Assembly: GCA_030710605.1 (NCBI GenBank)
Contig: CP092865.1
Coordinates: 31,714,190-31,778,189, forward strand
Reading direction: 5' to 3'
DNA: 64,000 nt
DNA from: Cordylochernes scorpioides
Lineage: Eukaryota > Arthropoda > Arachnida > Pseudoscorpiones > Chernetidae
A program made the position numbers and the translations under genes. Positions 47,701-59,500 of this stretch are shown here, one piece after another. How positions within the stretch are numbered: the stretch's first letter is position 1; the number at the start of each line of letters is the position of its first letter. Under the pieces are notes generated by a model that saw only the letters and a list, made by a program, of their open reading frames with translations, was not told where the DNA came from and did not search any database.

Positions 47701-50700
47701 AATTTATTAATTCCTAAACAGCATGGATTCATCAAGTCAAAATCTACTATTACAGCCTTAAATAATATAATCGATATAATAATGGAACACAAAACCAAAG
47801 AACTGACAGCTCTGGTCACAATAGATATTGCGGGAGCCTTTGATAACGCATGGTGGCCTGCGATTTTAAAAATAATAGATGAAGATAATTTGCCGGAAAG
47901 TTTAATAAGGACTATTCAATCATATTTCAAATCGAGGAAACCGAAATTTACATAAGAGAACTTAACAATAAATAAACAAATTACAAAGGGATGTCCGCAG
48001 GGTGGCCCGCTATCTCCACTACTATGGATAATATTACTAAACGATATTTTGATCAAATATCAAGTTCCTAATAGTGAAGTGGTATGTTATGCGGATGATG
48101 TATCAATTATATGCTGGTACAACAAATGCAAAGACCTGAAATTAGTTATAGAAAAGGCATTAAATACGATTGATGTATGGTGTAAGAGTAACAAACTTGA
48201 AATAAGTCTAGAAAAACTAATATACTTTATTTACATAACAAAGAAAAATTCCCAATCAAATTTAATAATGAAATAATCATACCAACTCTGAAGACAAAAA
48301 TTTTAGGAATAATAATTGCAAATCACAGAAGAAGAAACAAAATAAATTTTACATACCACATAGAAGAAATAGTAAATCGTACTAAACGTTTTAAAAATTA
48401 TCTCTTCTCAATTTGTGGGAAATCTTGGGGTCTAAGCACCCAGAAAAGGCTAACTTTATATAAATCCATTTTCAGACCAATACTTACATATGGAGCCGAA
48501 ATTTGGTTCAAATATTTAAATAAAAAATGTTTACAAAAATTAAATTCAACCCAATATCAAATACTAACATGGTGTATACAAGCCTATAAATTCACATCAT
48601 ATAGCTGTGTTCAAAGTTTGGCCAACATTCCTCTGATATCAGACTTTATCGAATCCAGAATCATGATATCTTGTGATCTGAGAAACTTATCCACAGATGA
48701 TCAACAAATTTATGACCCATTTATTCCAGGAATTATAGGTACCTTTCTCAAATCAAGAATGAATGTTCTGAAAAACGAAGCAAATAATACTTTCTTAAGC
48801 TTTGTCCCCAAGAAATCCCTAAATACATTCGTCCAATTTTTTATAATACTCAATTTGTTAAAAACCACGGAAATTTCAAAAGTTTTTTAAATATAATAAA
48901 GGCAGTGGAGGATTCAAGTTGCTTTTGTGGTATTGAGGAACAAACCTCAAGACATCTACTGATCGATTGCCCAGCATTTAAAGATTATAGAATGAAGAAT
49001 GAACTAGTTGTTTGTGAACTTGACGATTTGATTTCCGATAAAAAATCATATTTAAAGTTCAATTCATTTTTGTAAATACATTATAAACTTTCTACAAAAT
49101 CTGGATCTCTAATGTTTTCATGCGTTGAATATTGTAAATAACTTATGTAAATAAACTTTTATCCTTGTTTGGCTCAAGTATCCCTTGCGGGATATAGCGC
49201 TTTGGAAATAAAATAATTGGTAAATTGGTTTAAAATATAAAAGCTTGAAAATCTTAACGTTGAATGAATGGAGGCCTAACGATGCAAACGTTCAAACAAA
49301 GTTTAAATAATAGAAGTTTGACAAGTTTAGCATTTAATGGATAGAGGCACACCTTTAAACTATACAACCTGACGAATTTAAGGTCCTCATACTAGATGTG
49401 ACAAGCTTTAAGTTCTATGTATAGATGGGACGAACTGCAAATGTAAAAATCAGAAGCCAGACAAATTTTAACAATGAGACTGATGAGAACAAACGCATAT
49501 TACCATTAAAAATACATTTTATAAAAGTAACTTTATTATAAGTAAATTTATATACATCAATACAATAAACTGAATGTCCTCATATACTAATTCAATGTAT
49601 TCAGTCTGATATCATTATACAGAAAATTCTAAAATAAAATGAAAAATCATAACTATTAAACATAAATTTAATATTAATTTATACAAGGCATGTCCCATAA
49701 GTTCCCGGACTGGGTCCATAAAAAAAGGTAAGATATTAAAAAAAAAAAATCAAAACTTTTCAAAGTAATCCCCCTTTGCTTCAACGCACCAGAGCCATCG
49801 TTTCTCCCAATTGTCGAAACAGTTTTTCTAGGCCTCTTTTAGAATGCTCTTCAATGCCAACAGCGATTTTTCTATTATGTCATCCCTGGTGTCAAAATGT
49901 TTTCCTTTTAGAACTTCTTTAAGTTTGGGGAACAGGAAAAAATCATTTGGTGCGATGTCTGGGGAATAGGGTGGTTGAGGTAGGATTTATGTCCTGTTTT
50001 TCGCCAAAAAACTCGTCACCAAGTGCGATGTGTGAGGTCGGGAATTGTCGTGGTGTAGGATCCAGTCACCATTAGTCCATTTTTCTGGCCTTTTTTTCGA
50101 ATCGCTTCCCTTAGACGGCGAAGAATACCCAAATACATTTTCTTAATAAGTGTTTGGCCTGCAGGAAGATACTCGTGATGAACAATGCCCTTGTTATCCA
50201 AAAAAGCGACCAGCAACATTTTGTTTTTGGATTTCAATATCCTAGATTTTTTGGGTCTAGGCTCATCCTGACCTCTCCACTCGGCAGATTGACGCTTGGT
50301 TTCAGGGTCATAGCCATAGACCCATGTCTCGTCGCCTGTGATTATCTTGTCTTTCTCTCTCTCTCCATTCCGGATCCGTTCTTGTTATTTCCAACATGTC
50401 CTCACAGGTTGCAAGCCGACACAGTTTTTGCTCATTAGTGAGGAATCTTGGGATGAATTTTGCAGGAGTCTTTTTGAGCTTCAAATCTTCGGTTACGATC
50501 CTTCCAATCGTTGTTTTAGAGATGCCCGTGTCTTGCTCTAGCTCCAGCAAAGTGGTTCGAGGATTTTATTTTATAAAATCGGCGATTTTTTGCACATTTT
50601 TATCAGTCCTTTGAAAATTTGGGCGTCCTTGACGAGGATCATCTTCAATGGAAATTCTGCCAGCTTTAAATCTAGAATGCCATTCAAAAACAGTTGTTCT

Positions 50701-53700
50701 CTTTGGGGCGTCATTGCGGAATGCTTTATTAAGCATTTCAAAAGTTTCGGTTGCTGATATTTGAAGTTTCACACAAAATTTTATGCAAATCCTCTGCTTC
50801 AATTTTTGTTCCATCGTAAATTCGCCACAGTGCTAGGTGTAACCTTTAAATAATTTAGAATAACCTTGGCGCGCGCGCACGTACCGCCTCGATATTGGTA
50901 CCACCGTGTTGCCAGATATTTTTTCTATAATAAACAGTCAAATTTATTTACATTTTTCATTTTTTAATTTTTTTTATGCACCCAGTCCGGGAACGTATGG
51001 GACATACCTTGTATATTATCTATAATCAATAATATATTAATAGGCCAGCCTTTTTTACCAATATTTTTAATATTCATGAGTAATCATCATGTTTTTTTTT
51101 ATTGAATTATTATATACTGAAAGGCCAAGCGATGTACTTGTAATTGTAGCAGAACATATGTTTATAAAATATCATTTATTTAGTTTAAGCCTAAATTTAT
51201 ATACATAAAACATCTGAATTCACCATTGGTGTCATAATAAACATTGGATTTATGGTTAATTATTCGAATATTGTTTTAAATGGTATTTTGAAACGATACA
51301 AAAGAGAGAGAGAGAGAGAGAGTATATATATAATCTACAAAATATTATTATTAAATGTTTAATTTGTCTTAAATTATATAATTGCCTGAAGCAAATTCAT
51401 AAAAGCGCGAAATCATAAAGCGAAAGGTTTCTTTAAATTCTTTAAAAGAAACATTTCGCGCTTTTTATGTTTAGTTTATATTATTTTTTAAAGGCAATTA
51501 TAAAAAATAAAAAAAAACTCAAGGAAAAACACATAAAAGTATCCTTAATTTTTAACGGCTACCTAGAGAGAACGATCGCAAAGTTTGTTGTTATCGTCTG
51601 CTTGAATTTTCCTTTTTCCAGAAGATTTTGGCGGTTAATGAAGCGTCGTCTGATATCGTAAATCTTGTCCATTTTATCAAATGAAATTTATTGATTGTTT
51701 ATTTAGTTTTTTACAATTAAAATAATATTTTTCAAAAAACTTCTCGAGATATTTTGTAATTTACAATTTAAGCAGAAATATACTAGTTTAAATGTATTTA
51801 ACGCATCCTTTTTAGAGAGTCCGCTCCTGTATTGTGCTGAGGTTTATAAAGTAATGAAATGACATTCGCTGTCATTTTTCGATGATTACGACCCGGGATC
51901 CATTGAAAGAAAATTGCTATGATGACTCCGAATCTTGTGCTCAAGTCCATTCCAACTATTGAGCATTCCAACCATTGAGTGCAAGTAACCAAACGGAGTT
52001 CTAACAACTTGTAAGTACAAATGTCGAATGGAGCAATCTATATATGTGGTGTATACAAGAAACATATACCTGGATGATTTATATTTATAAACAATATATG
52101 TAGCGTGTTTAGAGCGAAAGAAGTCGCATGCTGCCCCCCCCCCCATGATTTATATTCCTCAATAAAGTAGTATTGTCAAGGCAGATGTGCACAAACACAA
52201 CACAAACACACACAATAAGCCAGTATAAAATGGTCGTTTGTGTATATTGAAGTTTCTAAATATCACAATTTTGCCGCGGACAATCAGGTTGGCTATGGAG
52301 GTCATTTTGGGGACAACTCAGAAGTGTCGTGACAAACAAAGATGTCACGACTGTTGAGTAAGACTAATTCAAAGAACCAATTTACAGCATAGAAAGGGCC
52401 TTTCTTGAACTGAGAAGTCGAGACTTGCTAAAACTGAGAGAGAACGCAAGTAATTAGAGTTACCCAACTTCCTTTTAGAATAATGTGGTGTTTTGTCTTA
52501 TCCATAATTCTAGTACTGTGTGGTTAGCCTATTTTCCATGGCAGATATATATGATACCATACAGAAAATAATGGTTTTCCCTACTGCGGAGAACTAGCAC
52601 AACAGGAATATGCTCTAAACCATCTATTTTATGTACCATTCTTGTGTTAGAGAGAGAGAGAATTTATTTATTGAAGTGATTCAAAGTTTCCTGCGTACAC
52701 GTTCTTCAACAGGCTGTATAGATATGTCACCAAAAGATGGATATCTACAAGTCATTATATAATAGGTATACTATTTACATAGCGAAACAATTCATTATTT
52801 GAAATTGTACTTTATAAAGAAGAATAAACTTCCTACGCAAAAGAAGAACGTCTTCATCTTCAAATAAAGGGGAAAAGAGTCATTTACCTCTCTTGATTAT
52901 CATGAGATTAAGAGATGTTAATTTGCATACACAGACAAATACAGGAAAGAGAGCCGATGATAGGCGAGGTGTCAAGAGCCCCTTTTAGTTCTTTGCATTC
53001 ACTGATGGGCTTGTACTTGCACCAGAATTTAGAAGTTATCGACGCTATTCATTATTTTTAACAAATTATTCACTACTGGTTTCAAACCCAAGTTCTTAAT
53101 AAATAAAACGTCAACGTGGACGACCATATCCTCTAACCAACATATGGATGTATGAAATATGGGGGACAATAGTGAAACACGAAAACTCGAAGGTTATCGC
53201 TAAAAGAAACAAAAACTTATGTCGATTGTTATGTGCAGGCTGTCTGCTATTATATATTTAAATGTCAAGCTAGTTGTTCCCGGAGTTGTCACATCGCCTA
53301 AACTGTCAACTTTCGTCACCAGACACATTCAGGTCAAGGCAAGCAGGTCGTTGCCAATCCACCCTTCATCTGGTTCTTTCACTCTGTCTGTCTGTCTGTC
53401 TATCTGCTTTAATTACCCTCAGCTCCTTGTCTAGATTTTCACTCTCCACACACTTATCCCGAATATAGAACTGCGACATGTATGGATTCTATAGGACCTA
53501 TCTGTGGCAGATACACCTATAGGCAAGTCAAAGAAAATCTGTACTCTTTAGAATCATATTTGCAAATTTATTTTTCAAATGATCGAAATTTATTTTTTTT
53601 TTAAATCCGATTAAATACTCCGTTTAGGTTATTTTTAAGCCGTTGATGAGCTTTTTAGCCCAAAATCTGTTATCCAAGCAGACTCTAAAAAATAATTTTG

Positions 53701-56541
53701 TCGCTTTAAAACGAAGTCTCTTAACGGATTGTAAAATAAATTTATTTCACTTAACTATACCAGGGTATACAAAGATAACTACAATGGCCTCTTCTTAACT
53801 AAGCACTTCTAAGACACGCTCAGCAAACTCCTTCCAATCTACTAAATTCGAACTAATTTCTACATGGGTGAGGCAATCAGTCGATAACTACCCACCATGA
53901 TTGTCATGGTCAATATATAGTTGAGATAAGTAAAAAAACAAAATTTATTTAAACTATCTTAAGATATCTTTCATTATCTAACTCTATATGACTACTGGAT
54001 GGTCAGTATAGTGTTTTTCCATTTATCTACCTTGTTGCCAGGATTGTCTGAATTATTTTGTCTACTATCTCTAGTACACGTGAAATAGGCCATAATAATT
54101 ATGAGCGGTAATTAGCAACAGCTCTTTATTACAAGTGCATCACATGTCTACATATGTGTGAAGAGTTCGACTTTTAGAATCACAAGTGTGTCAGACCCGT
54201 TTGATTACTTGTTCTCACTGATGGAGTTGGGCTTTTGCAAGAATCGGGTGCCATAGGAGTATATTTTTCTCTAGAATAAAGTACCCAATACGTAATCGAC
54301 TCAAATTCGTGGGTATTGAAAACCAACGGTCACTCGACCATTTGTCTTCTGTCTGAAATGTAAAAGGAGCTTGTCTAGAGAGGGTGTCTAGGAAGACGAG
54401 ACGAATGTAGATATGATATTTTGGTACATAAATACTCTCCCTAATTACATTTATCTCTTTAATAAGACAGGTAGCATATGTTGACCTAATTACACAGGGT
54501 TTTAGTTATCAGCAGGAAGGAAGAATGACTGAGGAATTGTCAGAACAAAAGGAACAGCAAGCAAAACAAATCAGACATCCTGGATGTCCGTAACCTAACA
54601 ATGGGACTCTCCATTTCCTTCAAGATAACCGTTTAAAAAGAAGGGGCTCAGAAAAAACATACTATTGAATGACATATTTTATATTTATAAACTGTATTAC
54701 ACAATAAAGACGGAAATATGGTATTTTGGGAGGGTCCGGCTTATCGGTGGTGAATCCTCTCAGCGGTTTCTCCAGTTCAATCAACCATACCGCCTTTTAG
54801 AGCTCTGGTAGAACGACATTTGACAATTATCCCGCAAATGTTTCTTTTAAAATGAAAATCGAAATTTATTTTAAGGAGAAATAACCATTATTTCTAACCT
54901 TTGGAATGAAGTATGAAAGGATGAATTGTGAAGAGTAATGATAAACGGAAAAAATAAAAGTATCCTGGAATGGGAATCGAATCCACAATGTTCCGTTTAC
55001 CGGGCAGATGCCATGTTCACTAGGCTAACCTGGACATATTTTCCCATTGGTAAATATAATATAAATTAATTTATAATGCAATATAATGCGGATTTTAGAG
55101 CTTTAATATTGCTAGGGCCATTCTGCTTTTATATATCAGACATTGCAGGGTTGGCTGAATCTTGCTTCCCTAAATAATTCACACAAGCCCAGATAGACCT
55201 AAATTAAACCTAGGATAATAACGCTCCATACATCTAAAAGATATAGCACTACTAGCCGAATGACCCGGACAACGCCCGTGTTTTACCCGATTGAATGTTT
55301 TGATTCAAATACTATTTGTTACAATTATAAATTGGCGCCTTAAATATATCCCTAATGATAATAGTACTTACATATGTACATAAGTATGTGTATATATATA
55401 TATACACCTTAATAGTACAAAAGCTACATACCTATACTTTCGATATTTGCGGACCTATAATGAGGTATTGTTAATAATAGATTATTTAAGGAGCGACCCG
55501 CTCCAACACAATAGTTACAAAAACAACAAAGCGAGTGGGGGGGGGGGGGGCATGATGGGGGGGGGGGGGGGGGGGGGGCAAAGGTGGCGTGATCGTTTAC
55601 AACCAATAGGAGAGCGCCATTCCGAAAAAAAAGCAAACGGTGACAGAGATGAAAAAGAATTGATGACGCTCGTAACTGTATATAGAATTGTATGGCTGAT
55701 TAAACTGGCGAAACCACTAGGAGGGTTTGCCACTGATGAGCCGGGCCTTCTTAAAACCTTTTTTTTCGTCGCAGTGAAGACAGTAGGAACTCTGTTTTAT
55801 TTTTTAAAAATCGTGCTAAATAGATTGATTTATTATATACGACATTACAATAAATGAATCCATTTTATCGTGGTACTCTTATATATATGGAATATGGTAC
55901 AAAAGTGGAATTGTATCAGATGGATAAATTAAGACAAAGGCATCTCCTGATCATGCAACTAAAATCTTTTGGAATAAATATGAAATAATCGTTAGTTTTT
56001 AATAATAATATAATATGCACACACACATACACACACATATATATTTGTGTATATTATGTTATTATTAAAATTAACGATTATTTTATATATGTATTATATA
56101 TATATATCTTATATAATAAAGAAAAGAGATTAGATTCTTGAATTTTAGATCATGTTGAGGATTAGAGTAATGCAGTTATTTGCTGGTTCTTTTTAGTACT
56201 ATATGGTTTTGGTGATGCAGTCGTGGCTAGAGAATCTTAAGAGTAAAATAATAAAAATAGTTTTGATAAGAGATTGTTTTAATTGAGCTTTAGGATAAGA
56301 ATAATTTGTTAAAACTACTGCCTGGCTTAAGGCGTAAGAATAAAAAAAAGAAAAGCTTATTTACATAATGTACAAAGGTTTTGGGTCGGCCATTGGGGAA
56401 CAACAACAATAGGTATTTATAGAGAAAGCGTGACCTCTGGCGGTCGATTTAAACAGAGTATTTGAATCGATTAAATATAATTTTAAAACAAAATAATATC
56501 TTTATATAACATTTTAAAATAAAATATTTCAATATAACATT

Positions 56542-56572
<31 letters not shown>

Positions 56573-59500
56573 GTCCGCAAAATTAAAGGAACAACATATT
56601 TTTTTCATTTATCTCAAATTTTATTCAACATTTATCAATGAAATTTTATAGACAAATTTATTATTCCATTATTGATTAGAATACCCGAAATCAAAGAATT
56701 CTAACACGTATTTTATGCAAATTAGCCGGTCAAGCAATAATCTTCTTGCAGTCAGTGTATGAATATCTCGGATATTGTCGTTAATATGGGGTGTGATCGC
56801 CTTTAACTGATAGACAGGCTCTACATCGGTGCCCATACTAAGAATTAGGGTGTTTATCAGCTCCTGTGGAATCAACGCCCACTCTTGTGTTAAGGCTGTT
56901 TCTAGCTCATGGGTGTTTCTATGAGGGGGTTGGAGGGATGAGATCCGTCGTCCTAGATTTTTCTATACATGCTCAATGGGATTTAGGTCTGGAGATCGAG
57001 CTGGCCAATTCATCCGAGCAATTGCATGGTTTTGGAGAAAAGTGTCGACCACATCAGCCCTATGTGGACGGGCATTATCATCCATTAGAAGAAAGTTTTC
57101 TTCCATTTCAACTGATACAATACGCAGAAGGTTTCACATGAAGGGCCTCTATGCTCGACGACCCATAATTTGTGTGCCGTTGACACCACCTCAAAAGAGA
57201 CCAAGGGAACTTTGGCGCAGACAACATGTCGCCTGGAATCCAGATGAATGGAGACGTATAATGTTCACTGATGAGTCCAGATTCTCTCTAAACAGCTATT
57301 ATCGTCGTGTCTTTGTCTGGAGAGAGGTAGGAACCAGAAAAAAAACGAAATATGGTTAAAAGGGATCCCTACAGAAGCCAAAGTTCATGGTCTGGGCTGG
57401 AATCTTCTTGGACGGTCGCACAACACTCCATATTTTTCGGCAAGGAACCCTGACTGGACAGAGGTATCGGGACGAGATCTTGTCAGCATTTGTGATGCCT
57501 CAAGCATTGGAAATGGGAGAAAACTTTCTTCTAATGGATGATAATGCCCGTCCACATAGGGCTGGTGTGGTCGACACTTTTCTCCAAAACCATGCAATTG
57601 CTCGGATGAATTGGCCAGCTCGATCTCCAGACCTAAATCCCTTTGAGCATGTATAGAAAAATCTAGGACGACGGATCTCATCCCTCCAACCCCCTCCTAG
57701 AAACACCCATGAGCTAGAAACAGCCTTAACACAAGAGTGGGCGTTGATTCCACAGGAGCTGATAAACTCCCTAATTCTTAGTATGGGTCACCGATGTAGA
57801 GCCTGTCTATCAGTTAAAGGCGATCACACCCCATATTAACGACAATATCCAAGATATTTATGCACTGACTGCAAGAAGATTATTGCTTGATCGGCTAATT
57901 TGCATAAAATACGTGTTAGAATTATTTGATTTCGGGTATTCTAATCAATAATGGAATAATAAATTTGTGTATAAAATTTCATTGATAAATGTTCAATAAA
58001 ATTTGAGATAAATGAAAAAAATATGTTGTTCCTTTAATTTTGCGGACCAGTGTATATATAAATCGGGTTAAAATGGTCCAATTTCTCTTTATATCGTATA
58101 TAGGAAATTACTAATTAGCACGAATATTTTCAAATATATATGCTCTCCCAATATTTTTAAATTACGGTGTAAGGATGTTAGGAAGTTGTTTAATTTATTT
58201 TAAAAAAGAAATTTAAAAAAATGGGGCTATAATAGTTTCATTTATTGTACATAGATGGCGCGCCTTATATAAATAGAGAGACGCGGCGACTGACTGCGCA
58301 GTCAGTGAGACAGACAGACGGATAGACACCCGGGGTTGTTCTGCCCGGACCTTCAGATATCTACTTCCACCTATTTTATAGCATAACTTTCTATTTGATT
58401 ATTTTAGTACGCTTTTCTACGAATTCTATTTGATTATTTTACTTTACCCATTTCTACGAATTCTATTTGATTATTTAGTTTACCCATTTATACGAATTAC
58501 TCAGTGTCTACTATTTTTATAGCTTATAGAAATCTATAATTATATATACAATTAATTTTTCCATCGCAGTAAGGACAGTAGAAATTGTTTTATTTTAAAA
58601 AGAATATTACGCCTCTAAAATAGTTTTATAATTTGATATACAATTATACCTCAATATATGGCGGTCAATAGATGGCGTCAGATTCTGGCGTTTATTTTGA
58701 CGGGAGAGGCGACCATTGCTTCCATGGATTAATTTCCTCCCGGCAAATTTTCCATCTATGTTTTGCCAATAGATTTGGCCCAGCCACATTGCCAGCAAAA
58801 CATCTCTTAGGTAGATTGTGAGGATTCCTTTAGATCCCGTGTGAATCTCATGGAATAAAGTCCGCCCTAGACTGACGAGGGCCATTAGCCCGAAACCATG
58901 GTCTCTAGGTGGACGCTTATCAGTTTGCCAAAGTTGACGGGAGAGGCGACCATTGCTTCCATGGATTAATTTCCTCCCGGCAAATTTTCCATCTATATAT
59001 ATATATTGAATCGTGGCTGCGATTTCTATTTGATTATTTTAGTTTATCCATTTAAATATGAATTACTCAGTGTCTACTATATAGCATATATAGTTTATAT
59101 AGCATATAGATATCTAAATATTTTATATATGCTCTATGTATAATAATATCTCAATATATATATGCATGTGCCTAGCTACATAGTGTAATACCAATCCAGG
59201 CAATTGAACCGTCTCTTTGTTTTGATTTGACTCTTTACATTTTTTTTTAAATTTGTATTCATACTATAAGAAAAATAAAAGTGTCATGAGATTTTGAATA
59301 ATATACTGCGATATTTCATACGATTACTGCCATAACTTTCATAAAATGATGCTAAATGAACGATGAGGATTTGCTATAAAATTGTAATTTTACTAAAACA
59401 TAGGTGCTATAGGTGTGCAAGACACTTTAAATACAGCTTGCATCCTAAATCGAGAAAGCGCCATCATTTTATTAATTGAACCAAAAATATATAAAATATA

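Noticed and set aside
55447-55857. 136-residue Gly-rich open frame
   Set aside because: It consists of Helitron sequence with G-runs plus a fold-back relic; no protein family signal.
57385-57706. Minus-strand open frames similar to 56866-57141
   Set aside because: They reflect the palindromic arms of the Tc1-like element, not a second gene.
58607-58885. 92-residue minus-strand open frame across the hammerhead repeat
   Set aside because: No family motif, and the region is explained by the duplicated repeat and ribozyme on the plus strand.
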